Assembly (NCBI GenBank): GCA_022376465.1
Contig: JACDTU010000004.1
Location: 186,001 to 250,000, forward strand
DNA length: 64,000 nt
Source: Cubamyces lactineus
Lineage: Eukaryota > Basidiomycota > Agaricomycetes > Polyporales > Polyporaceae
Reading direction: 5' to 3'
Numbering within the stretch: the first letter of the stretch is position 1; every line of letters starts with the position of its first letter. Of the stretch, positions 1 through 12,507 are shown piece after piece. Made by a program: the position numbers and the translations under genes. The notes under the pieces are model-generated. The model was not told the DNA's origin and ran no database searches. It saw nothing but the letters and a program-made list of their open reading frames with translations.

Positions 1-284
1 AAACAGAGAAGTCTAGGTGTAAGAGAGTTCGGAATATAGGCAAAGAGAATCAGCTTCCTGGCTGTGAAATACTTCCGTAAACGACAAGAGCGCAGAAGAC
101 GAGCCTGCGGTCTGCACGATAAGAAAACGGAAGTCGTCAAGCTGTCCGCACGTCCACCGCGATCGCCATCTCGAGACGACAGGCTGGCAGCAACAACGAC
201 ATCGAAAGGCGATGCGCGTTGTGTCGCAACAAACCGTGATAGGATAGGATGTCCCATCGCCGCGCGCCATCAGCGTTCGGACGT

Positions 285-1268
285 TCACCGTCCCAACAGC
301 AGCTCCCGGGCGACGTCCCTGCCCTTGCCGTGCTCCCACGGGTCCTCGTCGGCCGGGTACACGTTTGCCTTAACGCGCTCGGTGTCCCCAGAGAGCCCGA
401 GCGTGACCGCGGCGGCGTCCGCGCGTGCGATGTTGGACTCGTTCGGGTGGATGAAGATGCTCTCGGGCTTGGACTTGGATCGCGGGCGGGTCGTCGTGGG
501 GCGCGAAGCGGCCGTGGGCGGGTAGGAGGACGGCGTCGGCTCGCGCGGGAAGTTGTCCTCTGAAGGGGAGGGGAGGAGGCGCTCCTTGACATTCTCGGAG
601 CTGGCACTATGTGTCAGAATGTGGAGTAGATAGACGGTGGATGGTGTGTTGCGTACTCGTGGCGGTTGTGCTCTGGGGCAGAGTCAAGGTATTCGATGAT
701 GAATTGACCTATCGCGAGGCAAGTCACCTGCGTATTTCGTTAGACCATGTAGAGTGTACCGTTGTGCGACTTTGACATACTGCTACCACAATGAGACTAC
801 AGGGATCGGTGTTGCGTTCAATCTGCCGTCTGCATGCACATGTACAAGGGCAACACTCACCCGAAGCTGAATGTCATGCCAATTAACATGTACATCCTAG
901 TCACGCCAAGACGACATTCAGTGATACTACGGTAAGCTTTGCAGATGCACGTACAGACGGTCAAAGGTGACCAGCCAATAGAGAAATGCGCGCCATAGAG
1001 CCGTTCCTATGCGTGACGGACGGTGGCCTCGTGCGAAGGGGTTCCACTTCTTGCTCATCGCATATGTCAACAGTCTGCTTTCAAGCTCAACTGTGTATGC
1101 GTTGGATAGTCTGCCTGTGAATCCGCACCTTTCAGAGAAGCATATGCATGCTGTTAGACAGCATGCGACAAAGAACGACCACCCCGAATCTAGGTGTAGG
1201 CCGTCCACTAGGACGTGTTCGCCCAAGAAACTCCAGTGAAGGTGGTCCTCCCAGCCGCCGTCCATCAT
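285..1268 (-). CDS. Ctr-family copper transporter, 5 exons including a 10-nt microexon
   Basis: Probable copper permease of the Ctr family, which moves Cu(I) across the plasma or vacuolar membrane as a trimer. Exons (minus strand): 955-1268, 861-896, 787-796, 657-727, 285-606, giving 250 aa. Seen: three hydrophobic segments at about residues 29-45, 90-116 and 117-135; the MxxxM copper motif of TM2 at residues 108-112 (MLIGM); a Pro/Ser/Thr-rich C-tail of about 115 residues. Oddities: the short N-terminus lacks the Met clusters usual in high-affinity Ctr proteins, and TM3 has only one clear Gly of the GxxxG pattern, so this may be a Ctr2-like or divergent member. The start at 1268 is the first Met; a second Met follows directly. 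The microexon is required to keep the frame from TM2 into TM3. The gene is divergent from the kinase at 1614. Confidence 0.86.
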
Positions 1269-1613
1269 GGTGGGCCAATATAGAGTAGGATATATGTGCT
1301 CGAGAAAGTGAAGAAAGAGTGTGCTAGCAGTACAAAGACCAGACCGCGGTCGGTAGGGAAAGGTGAGAGTTAAGTATAGACAGGCGCGTTTCCGAGTGGA
1401 CGAGTTGATGCTCCAGCCTGGGAGTCCGCAGCTCTCCGATGTTCTCGGACCTCGCCTGGACGGCTTTCGGTCCGGTATCTCCGTCTATAGCAGCCTGAGC
1501 TGTGTGGTTGATCGCTTCGTCCTCGACACTCCTGCCATGCACTCTCACCGCAGCCTCCACCTAGCTGCGAGCAAAAGTGGACTACTTGGCGCAGAGATCA
1601 GCGACACCTGAAA
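1269..1613. promoter_or_regulatory. Divergent intergenic region, copper transporter / kinase
   Basis: A 345-bp gap between two outward-facing genes. It holds a CCAAT-like box close to the copper-gene start (around 1274-1280) and AT-rich TATA-like text at 1278-1295. At 1569-1575 the minus strand reads TTTGCTC, identical to the core bound by the yeast copper regulator Mac1. Whether a Mac1-type factor uses it here is inference. The short reading frames in this gap are not convincing genes. Confidence 0.4.
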
Positions 1614-3170
<1,557 letters not shown>

Positions 3171-3291
3171 ATAACGTAATGTAGAAAATACAACAAACAT
3201 GGGTGTATCGACGAGTACGGTATTGGACGCTAAGAGCATGTGTGACCCAGAGACGGAGATCCAGTACTATACAGTGCAGAACGAAGGCGGC

Positions 3292-6200
3292 TTAGCTGGC
3301 GGTGACAGACGTGGGCGTAATGGATGTGGGTGCTACAGATGTAGGCGCGACAGATGTGTATGCGACAGACGTGGGTGTAGGTGTCGGAATGGTATGTAGA
3401 GCGTGGTTGTCGATAGAAATACCTGAAAAACGGCGGTAGAATGGTCAGACGTGTCTCGCAAACTCAACGAGAGAAACGCACTTCGTGTAGCATTGGCGGT
3501 CTTGTAAATACCAATGAGGCGATGGCTCAGCTCAAACATGTCGTTACTGAACGAAGGAGTGTTAGTCGTTCTCAGCTTGGATGCTCCATAGAGAAAACGT
3601 ACCGCAAGGAAATAATGATGAACTGCGCGTTCTTCGTACGGTCCTTGATGTAATTGGCGACGATGGAGACGTTGCGGAAGTCAAGGGCAGCATCGATCTC
3701 GTCCATGAAGTACAAGGGTGTGGGCTAGGAATGTGATAAGTTCACCATGCGATCATAGCATTTCAAAGTGCGCAAACCTTGTACACGTGTAGAGCGAAGA
3801 CAAGGGCGAGCGAACTCAGCGTCTGCATCACGCAGGTCAGTCAGTACGGGGAAAGCGGCTGGACTCGATAGGGGCGATCCGCACCTTCTCACCACCTGAG
3901 AGGTTTGAGATGTTCTTCCAGCTCTTCTTAGGAGGCATGACGCTGAAAATGATGCCTTCCGAGAATGGGTCCATGCTGTCGACGAGTTCAAGTTCGGCAT
4001 TGCCACCCAGAGTAATCATCTACGTGCAGTAATCCGTCAGAATAGAGCACCATCTCCACGAAACCACGAAACATCACCTGGTACATCTCCTTGAGCTTGA
4101 GAGAGATCGCGTTGAAACCGGCCATGAACTCGTCGAGCCTGCGCTTCCGGAGGGCGTCGTACTCCTCCTTCTTGGCGTCACGCCGGGCCGTGATCTCATC
4201 GTAGTCTGCGGCGCGGCGGAGGAACTCTTCCTCTCGTTTTCTGTAGTCCTTCAGGACGCTGAGATCAGGCTTCGCGTTCTTGACCTTCTCTGTGGGGGCA
4301 TTAGTATCAGGCAGAAATATAGATACCGCGGGGCCACTGACCGTCCAACAACTCGGTATCGGCAAGGAGCTCGCGCTTCTTAAACGTAGCGAGCTCATCT
4401 TCTGTGTACGTGTGCAGCTCGTGCGATGGCGTGCGGGCTCGGGATTTCCTGGCGCCTGGCTCTTTCTTTACAGGAGCCTCACCGTCGTCCCCTTGTGCTT
4501 CGCCGTCGTCGCCCCTTCCGCCTTCTGCGGTTTGCTCTCCCTCTTCATCTTCGTCACTACATATCAAGTCAGTATGTCAACCCGTCAGCCCACGTCAGTG
4601 CAAACATACTCGACATCCTCGAGCTGAAGCTTGTCGTGCTCGATGCTCCAATGCTCCAAAGTGTTCTTGTTTTCTACGTAGATTTTCTTCGTATCACCAA
4701 GCTCTTGCTCAAGCTTCATCTGCAAGTCACGGTTAGATCTCGCAACCAGTGACGAATTATAACAGGACGAACCTCAGTCTGCCGGAATGCCTGAATCTGT
4801 TCAGTCTTCTCGTCCAACTCCTCTTTGAGCTTAGCGAGATCTTCCGAGGCCTTCTCGGCTGCTGCCTGAGCGACGTCGACCTGCTGCCTAAGTTCCGCCA
4901 TGTACCCAGCGCATTCTTCGAGCTGCTGCTCCAGCTCGGCAAGATCGCTCTGCACGTCTTCCAACTCGGCCTTGTTGTTATCGACGGCAGTCTGATACTT
5001 AACGCGGTCCTTCTCGGCCTTCGCTTTCGCGACTTCAGCTTTAGTGATCTCGTCGTTGGCGAGGTTGATGTGCAGGCGGATCCCGTCAACCTTCGACTTC
5101 TGCGAGAGCAGACGAGCACCTCCAATCTCGAGAATCTTCTTCTCGAGAGCCTTGATCTCGGCCTCGATGGTGCTAGTCTTCTCCTGGAGCTTCTCGAGCT
5201 GTGCGGTTGCCGATTGGATGTCCCGGTCGAGGGCCGCGATGCGCGAGACGTCAGTAGCATCAGGTTTGCTTTGTGACCTGTGAAAGGATTAGTAACGCAA
5301 TTAAGAGAGAACACACAGTTGGAACGCACTTGAGCTCTCGGACGCGAGCTTCGGTATCGGAAATACGTTTAGCGCAATTGCGGATATCGAGGTTTAGCTT
5401 GTCGATGGCGAGGTCCAATCTCGGCGCGGACTGCTTGAGCGCATCTACCTTTGCCTCCAGTTCCCTCATCTCGTGCAGGGCTGCTTCAAGGGCTCGCGCA
5501 TCCTCCTCACTGTCTTGTTGGTACTTGCGGATTACGTCGGGCGATACAGCATCGGCAGCGAGCTTTGAGCTCATTCCGCCACGCTGGACTTGGTTTCCAC
5601 CACCTGACATCGTACCAGAGGCATCGATCAACTGCCCTTGAAGCGTAACCACTCGCCAGCGGCGTTGGCCACCGAACGCGATCCGATTCGCTTGTTCCAG
5701 GTTGTCAGCTACCAAGGTGTTCGTCAGTGCTTTGTAGAAGGCTGGTGCGAAACGTGGCTCCTTTGGCTTGATGAGGTCGAACAGACGCGGAACGTTCTCG
5801 GGAGTTTGTATCCTCTCCATTCCGCGGTTGTTGATCTTTTCTAGGACCATGAACGAAGCACGGCCAACGTTCTGGCTACGGAGATATTCAATGCACGCCT
5901 GGCCTTGCTCGACAGTGTCGACGACCATGTGGTTGAGTTGGCTGCAAGCTGTCGATACAGCGACGTCGTACTTGTCGGGGATCGTGCCCAGGCTACCGAG
6001 CCGACCCTGAAGATGCCCGGGAGAGATTAACGCCAGTTCTCCTGAGTGTGAGCGATTACCTACGTGGAAACCTTGAATACGCCCTGCAGTTCTGAGGCGA
6101 ACGAGGCTGTCTAGCACTCGGTTGTTGCTACGACTCTGCTCCTGTGAGGATCTCGCCTCCTCGACTTTTTGACGAGAGGCGGAAGCCCTAGCACGCAGTC

Positions 6201-9117
6201 CCTGAATGCGACCTTGCGCGTCCTGCTGAGGCATGAGTATCGAAAACTATCTGGGTGAACCGCCGCACTCGCCTGAAGCTCCTTCTCGGCTTCCCGCGTC
6301 TCGCGCTGGTTTCTGTTCTTCTCCGCTTGAAGCTCTTGCAGCTCTGCCTTCTTAGCCTCGAAATCCTCACGAAGCTGTTTGAGCTCAGCTTCAGCATTCT
6401 CGCGAGCTTCCTTGGCAGCTTCAGCTTTCTTCTTCAGGGCATCGCGTTCGCTCGTAGCAACATCGATTTCGGCCTGTTTTGCGTCGATCTTTGCTGCCCA
6501 AGGCTGGAGCTCCTTCTGCTTGACTTCGATCTGGTCGTGGAACACCTGTGTCTTGTCTTAGATAACAATATCAGCTGCAGTGCCACATGTATATGGGTGA
6601 AGACGTACCCTTCAGGCTGTCACGAATCTCTTCTAATGCCTTCTCCGCCTGCGCAAGGTCTTGCTCCAAACCCTCCAGTTCCTCCCGTTTGCGCTCGATC
6701 TTCGCTTCGCTTTCCTCGACGGTGCGATCGGCTTCGGCTCGGGCGTGTTCGTCCTGCAGGTTGTCCCATTAGTACTCTCCGTGTGACAAGGGAAAGAACG
6801 CATACGTCATGGATGGCTTTCTTGAGTTTCTTTGCCTTGGTGTTAGCGTGCTTACGCTTCTCTTCAAGACTGATTTGGGTCTTCTCGCGAGCAGCAAGGT
6901 CCTTGACAGCCTCGGCAGCAGCTTTCTTGACTTCCTGTTATGACATGTGAGCAAATGCCGTCGGTCGTTGTCATCATGCAACACACCTCATAAGCTTCGC
7001 ACTTTTGGTCGTAGTGGTTCTGAAGCATATCAAGATGGGCTACATCGTCTTGGTTGCGTTCACGCTCTTCCTTCAGCGCTTGCTCGATCCTGGCCTACAT
7101 GGAGACAGTGAGTGATCAGTTCCGCACGATTCACATGACTATGACTACGGGTTTTCCTCACCATCTTATCCTCGAGCTGAGCTTCGTTGACAAGGCACTT
7201 CCAAATGTACCATTGCCATAAGCGCGACCTCGCTCGAGTGAGGTCGTTAACCAACCGAAGGTAGTCTTCTGCTTCCTTCTTCTTCGCCTCTAACGCCTTA
7301 CGGTCCTTGTCAACAATCCGAAGTCGGTTCAACTTCTCTTGACGTTCTTCTGTGAGTCGCTCTACCTCCGCGAGGGCCTCTTCAATGGGTTCCTTGTACT
7401 GCGAAGTGCCAATGATATCTTCCAGGTACTCTAGGAGCCCCTCATCGTTCTCGTTGGCCGCCTTGGGCTTCATCTGAGCGATCGACTCGACTTCACCCTG
7501 AAATCACATGAATGAGCGCCTATACCTAGCAGTAAGTCAGAAAGCATCGCTTGCCTGTAGGATGAGGAAACGGTTGTGGTCGAGGTCGATTCCGCGACCC
7601 TTCAGTAATGTCTGAACCTCACTATAGTTGCTCGGTCGACCGTTGATGGAATATTTACTACTATTGTTCTTGTACGCCGTACGAGTGACAATGAGTTTAG
7701 AGCCAGGGACAACCTCGAACGCGTTCGGCCCAGGCTACGGCATAGTAAGTACTAGCTTTACGCGACAGTGAGATGACACACCAGATCAATGATCTCCCGG
7801 AAGTGAACCTCAACACTGCACTCGGTAAGGTCAGGAAACTTGGCAGAATTGTGGATGAGTTCCGATAGTTTGCCCTGCCGCATTTTCGACGCTCGGTACC
7901 CGAAGACAAATAGCAGCGCGTCAATAGTGTTCGACTTGCCAGAGCCGTTAGGACCAACGATGGCCGAGAAAGACTACAACAGAAGTTAGTCGAAGACGCT
8001 AATATAGAAAAATTATACCGACCTTGTGGAATGGCCCGATCTCTTGTCGACCAGCGTAACTCTTGAAGTTGACGAGAGCCATTTTGTGGATCACAAGACG
8101 AGGCTTAGGACCCTGTGGTTCTTCAGGTATGGCAGGCTGAGATGGCTGCTGTGGGATTGATGAGAGTGGCGGATCGAGTAGAGAATGCTCTTCTTCCTCG
8201 ACAGGTGACTGAGTTGCTTCCTCATTCTCTTCGTTCAAAACCGCTGCGCTCACGGCCTCGGCTTCTGCTTCATCTTCGTCCTCCTCTGAACCAGACTTGA
8301 CAGGATCCTCGGCCTGAGCCACCGCGGAAGCAGGAGCGCCGACCATGAGCTCTTCCTTCGCGGTATGTGATGCAACCGCATCCTCCTCGCCATCCTGTTG
8401 AGCCACTTCCCCTACCGGTTCCTCCTTTACAGGGGTCATAGACTTGCCACGTTTACCCGCTGGCCCTGCTTGGGGTTCATCGTCCGAGTCGTCGATCACG
8501 TATACCACCTTCTGCTTCGCGCCTTTCTTGCCTTTGACCGGCGCGGGCTTGAGCGGAGGTGGCTTCACATCGATGACTTCTCCATTCTCGTCGACTTCGT
8601 ACGGTTCGTCATGGTCGGAGTCGATCACGATGGTGGATATACGTTGCGAAGAACGCGTACTCTTGGAGGCAGCCGCAACGGTCTTCCTTCGCGGCAGGAC
8701 GATCTCGGAGGACTCGCTCTTCACGTTGGCCGCAGAGCTCCTTGTCTTCTTTGCGGGTGCAACAGAGCTGGAGGGGCCAGCGGTCTTAGAAGGGGGTTTC
8801 CGTGACCTCGTCTTCGGTGCTTCTTCGACATCATCTCCAGAACCCTCCGTCTCTATGGACGGACGCGATTTCTTCGAGGGCGGTGGGCTCGGCTCTCCTT
8901 CCTCCTCATCCTCTTGCACTTCTTCCAATGATTTCCTCGAGCGGGCTGATACACGTCTTGGTTGTGGTTGAGCAGATACAGACCGACGCGTCCTAGATGC
9001 TGGCTTGACTTCCTGATCGACGTCTTCGGCGTCCTGGGGCTCGTTGCGCTTGCGTTTCGGAGGTGGTGCTGATGGTTCGACAGACGCACGCGTCCGAGAC
9101 GACCTGCGTGGTGGCAT
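3292..9117 (-). CDS. SMC4: Condensin subunit SMC4, 19 exons
   Basis: Core ATPase of condensin, which compacts chromosomes together with SMC2. My model has 19 exons (8023-9117 first; then 7782-7973, 7555-7734, 7162-7497, 6987-7094, 6806-6934, 6609-6753, 6273-6556, 6064-6222, 5330-6006, 4773-5277, 4610-4719, 4342-4556, 4078-4289, 3885-4019, 3778-3822, 3603-3724, 3482-3546, 3292-3422) and gives 1614 aa, long for the family. Seen: an acidic, basic and Ser-rich N-extension of about 340 residues; ALVNFKSYAG, then Walker A GPNGSGKSN at 372-380; coiled coils on both sides of a hinge starting near residue 877; signature LSGGEK at 1489-1494; Walker B LYFMDEIDAALD from about 1513. The SMC4 identity rests on the NFKSYAGRQ..GPFHK start and the D-loop region. 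Introns 3 and 8 start with GC. The C-tail is repeat-coded (see the separate entry). Confidence 0.95.
3304..3378 (-). repeat. 15-bp minisatellite coding the SMC4 C-tail
   Basis: Five imperfect 15-bp units in tandem on the plus strand (for example gacagacgtgggcgt and gacagatgtgtatgc). On the minus strand they encode about five pentapeptides of the type (A/T)PTSV near the end of SMC4. The period is a multiple of three, so changes in unit number keep the frame. Confidence 0.85.
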
Positions 9118-9426
9118 GACAAGCTAGGGCGTATAGAGAGTCCAGCCACTATGAGACTTCCTGTATGTTCGTGGTCAAGTTCAAGCTTGAACTTGCCACA
9201 ACGCGTCGCGCGTGTGTCACACGTGACCCGCGCGTCCTGCGGGACGCGGTGAGTCGAGCGCCGAGATCCTTTCTCATCGGGCTGCTACAGGACTAGCGCA
9301 GATGATTCATAACGAGTCTACTGGGAAGCTACATGACACGAGATTCATAGATACATCGAAATACGCAGAAATTCACAAACCAGCTACAGAGCAATATCAA
9401 AACAAGCAAATCCACGAGAACGCAAT

Positions 9427-11343
9427 TCACCAGTCCTCCCACTCTGCGTTCAACCCTTCTGTGATTCGCCATGGCTTCTCCCCCAGCCATGTTTTCAACC
9501 TTTCTCCATCGCGCCGCTCGGCCTCGTCTTCAAGTATGGACATATCGCCCTCTTTCCACAGAGATAGCACTGACCATCCAATCACAATCATTCCGGGAGG
9601 CCTCTGTTCCCCGACACTCTCTAGCGCTGCTGCAATGTCCTTCAATGTTGAGAATATGACGCGCTGGTCAGGCATCGAGGCGCGTTCAATGATGGCAATA
9701 GGAGTTGAATCGGGGTACGTGGGTCCGTCTCGACGCTGGGTGGCCTCCGGAAGCTGGCTCTGTAGAGCATCCAAGACTTGCGGTAATCGAGCAACGCCCA
9801 TCAGAATGACGACTGTGCGGCCACGCTCGTATCCAGGAAGCTTGACCTCTTTCCCTTGGCGGCCAACACCAGTACAGACGATGAAGGATTCGGCAGCACC
9901 TCGTTGCGTCACCGGTATGCCCGCAAAGATTGGGCCTGCCAAAGCCGAGGTAACGCCAGGTACAACGACGGGCTCGAAGCCTTTCGCGCGGAAGTATATC
10001 ACTTCCTCGCCCGCGCGACCATACACCGTCGGATCACCTTGTTTGAGCTATTCGCTGATTAGTTCAACTGAAAACAAGCGCACACTCATACCACTCACCC
10101 TAACCACAGTCAAGCCACGCGCGGCAGCCTCGACGGCAGCTTCCATGAGTTCCATCTGCGCACCTTCCGCATTACCTGGGAATTTGCGCGCTATACGCAC
10201 TTCGACGTGGGCGGGTATGAGCGCAAGAACGGCATCTGGTACAAGCTTGTCGGAAAGAACGAGGTCGGCATGCTTCGTGAGAGCAGCGTGGGTAGCCACC
10301 GTGAGGAGAGAAGGGTGCCCAGGGCCGGAACCGACTAGGAAGATGCGTCCTCGACGTGGGGGAGCCAGAGACAAATCATGTAGAGACGAAGAGATCTCGC
10401 TATCCCCTTGTGACGGTGTGGGCGAAGAGACCCCACTACCAGAACGTGTGATCCCAGTAGGGATATCGCGACCGTCAAGAATTGCGTCCATCTCCTCCTC
10501 CGTGAGGCGGGCTAACTTGCGTATCGGCCAGTACTCGCTGACTTGGGCGACCCACTTTACTCGTCGTCGCGTTCGTTCTTCGGCGGACTCCTCGTGCTTC
10601 CGTTGCGGCACCGGTTCGTTAGGTGTATCGGGCGCACCGTCCTCGTCAAGCTCCTGAGCCGCTTCTTCGCCTTCTACACCGCCAGTCGACTTTGCCAATG
10701 CTCGCAGTTTCCCAACCCTCTCTACCGCACTACCGATATCCTTTGGCAGATTCGCAACTATGTCGCGTCGTATACGCCCGGCGAGCCGACATCCATGACC
10801 ATTGGTTGTCACGCCGACTTGCAAAGCAGATGGTTGCTCGCTGTCCGAGGCCGCGAAGCGATGCGTCGACATGAAGCTGAAGTCGCATAGATCAGGCATG
10901 TCGGTAACGTTGATGGGAATGCGTCTATGACGACATTCACGGGCGATCTCCCGTGCAGAGGCGTAGCTGCGTCGGTATGTGGCCTTCGGGGATGCGATGG
11001 TGTCTGTGATGCAGACGAGGTGAATTCTGGTCGGCCGAGTGTATATGAAGGTGTCTACTGCCTTGGCGTCGCGCCAATAGTCCGACAGGGTTGCAGAGGA
11101 ACATGGGAGGGCATCGAGGTCGTAGAGCTCAAGCTGCCCCTGGTCGGCTCGCCACTTCAATTCCTCGCAAGCGGCTGAGGCTCCTCCCCGCGCGAGGACG
11201 ATGACGGTGGCCTCGGCTTCAAGAGCCGCGAATGCGCGCTTCGCGGCGAGCGTGTTTCCGCCTATGATGAGGATATCCTTCTTGGTCGGCTTGAAAGAGA
11301 GCAACAGAGAGGCGCCTCCAACAGGTGTAGGAAAAGCTTCCAT
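9427..11343 (-). CDS. MET1: Uroporphyrin-III C-methyltransferase with N-terminal siroheme-synthase domain (Met1 type)
   Basis: Siroheme-pathway enzyme that methylates uroporphyrinogen III using S-adenosylmethionine; siroheme is the cofactor of sulfite and nitrite reductases. Two exons, 10099-11343 and 9427-10047, give 621 aa. Seen: a Rossmann-like N-terminal domain (DILIIGGN, about residues 22-30) of the Met8/CysG-N type; a linker rich in Glu and Pro; then the SUMT domain with GSGPGHPSLLT at about 332-342, LKQGDPTVYGRAGEE at the exon junction and GIPVTQRG further on. The size fits Met1-type fungal proteins of about 600 aa. The N-terminal domain may be structural rather than a second enzyme; I could not check its catalytic Asp by alignment. 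The start is the first Met, placed close to the domain. Divergent from SRP14 (323 bp). Confidence 0.9.
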
Positions 11344-11666
11344 AGCAGCGTGGCTCCGCTAAGACTCAGACAGGCGTCGCGTGAGGTTGCAAGCAGAAGC
11401 GAGGAACCTACGAGGAGCAGAATGAGCTGTGGGGGAGATAGTTTTGCCCACCAACGAGAGCATGGCGAACTTTTTGTATGCCTCAGCCACAGCGCGCGGT
11501 CTCATGAGGATCACACTCGCCCTGCGCGAGAATGAGCAATCGCTTTCAGCGCTAGAGGCGCCTAGATTGGGAGTCATCCTGTGACAATGCGTCACAGTCT
11601 ACAAGTCACAGCACTGTGGAATGCGCTTACGTAATATGTGCACTTGGGTCCGCCCTTCCAGCTTCA
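11344..11666. promoter_or_regulatory. Divergent gap between MET1 and SRP14
   Basis: A 323-bp intergenic region serving two outward genes. Short frames on both strands lack family features. There is no clear TATA box. A palindromic tgtgacaatgcgtcaca (11580-11596) has TGTGAC/GTCACA arms and could bind a dimeric factor, but no factor is known from the sequence. Confidence 0.4.
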
Positions 11667-12324
11667 ATGCAGCTGGTCGACAACGAAACAGTGCGTACTG
11701 TCTCCGCTATACGACATAGAACCTTTCTTTACATCACCCTCTAGTTTCTCAAGCAGTTGTCGGCCCTCTTTGAGTCGAGTGCAAAGTCTGGGTCGATATG
11801 GCTTACTCATAAACGATGTACGTCTTCACTTATCGATCCCATACTGCTGTCTGAAGTCCATCTCGACGTATAGTAACCCGTGAGGACGGAGACGTCCATA
11901 TGTCTTCTGAGGATGGATCGGCAGAATTCCCCTGCTTGGTCCGGGTAACTGATGGAAAAGATACCAAATTCTCCACGGTCGTGCGTATATTCCCGTTATT
12001 CTACTGCCTGATCGTCTTGGACCAAACGTGCACCAGGTACAACCATCGGATCTGGACCAGTTCCATGCTGCGTATGGGTCCATGCTGAAGTCCTCCATGT
12101 CCGCCACCCTGCGCAAGCGTGACAAGAAGCGGGAAAAGCAGCGCGCCGAAGAAGCCGCTCGGAAGAAACGGCGACTACAGGAGGAGATTGCCGTTGAGGG
12201 TCCGAAGAGAGGGAATGGTCGCCGGAAAAGGCAGCGGAAGATTAAGGCAGCTCTGAAGCTGGAGGAGGCGAAGAAAAGGGCACAAGAGCGGGATGAAGCC
12301 AAGACTCGCACGAAGACGTCTTGA
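11667..12324 (+). CDS. SRP14: Signal recognition particle subunit SRP14
   Basis: Alu-domain protein of the signal recognition particle, which binds 7S RNA and slows translation while the ribosome is brought to the ER. Four exons, 11667-11690, 11745-11817, 11874-11980 and 12037-12324, give 163 aa. Seen: the conserved N-terminal FLKQLSALFE pattern with WLTHKRL; the middle strand FPCLVRVTDGKDTKFSTVV; then SDLDQFHAAYGSMLKSSM. The last about 55 residues are almost all Lys, Arg, Glu and Ala, a typical basic tail in fungal SRP14. The start gives the expected short N-terminus (8 codons in exon 1). The 3' end lies 183 bp before the chosen DUF726 start. Confidence 0.92.
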
Positions 12325-12507
12325 ACCCCGTTGGTCTGTACATCCCGCGATTAGCATCACTGTTGTATCATCATGATAGATATGCATCCATTGCACATTT
12401 CCTGCGGTCGTGGGGTATGTTGGCATGCGTACCAAGAGAGAAACCTAGACCATAAGCATTCGCAACGCAAACGTGTAGTACTCCGCGCCTCGAGCACGTT
12501 TTCGGCG

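Noticed and set aside
9302..10657. 451-codon plus-strand frame
   Set aside because: Antisense shadow of the MET1 gene, which has clear family motifs on the minus strand.
10048..11343. Novel gene fusion in the siroheme pathway
   Set aside because: An N-terminal Met8-like domain joined to the methyltransferase is already a feature of fungal Met1-type proteins.
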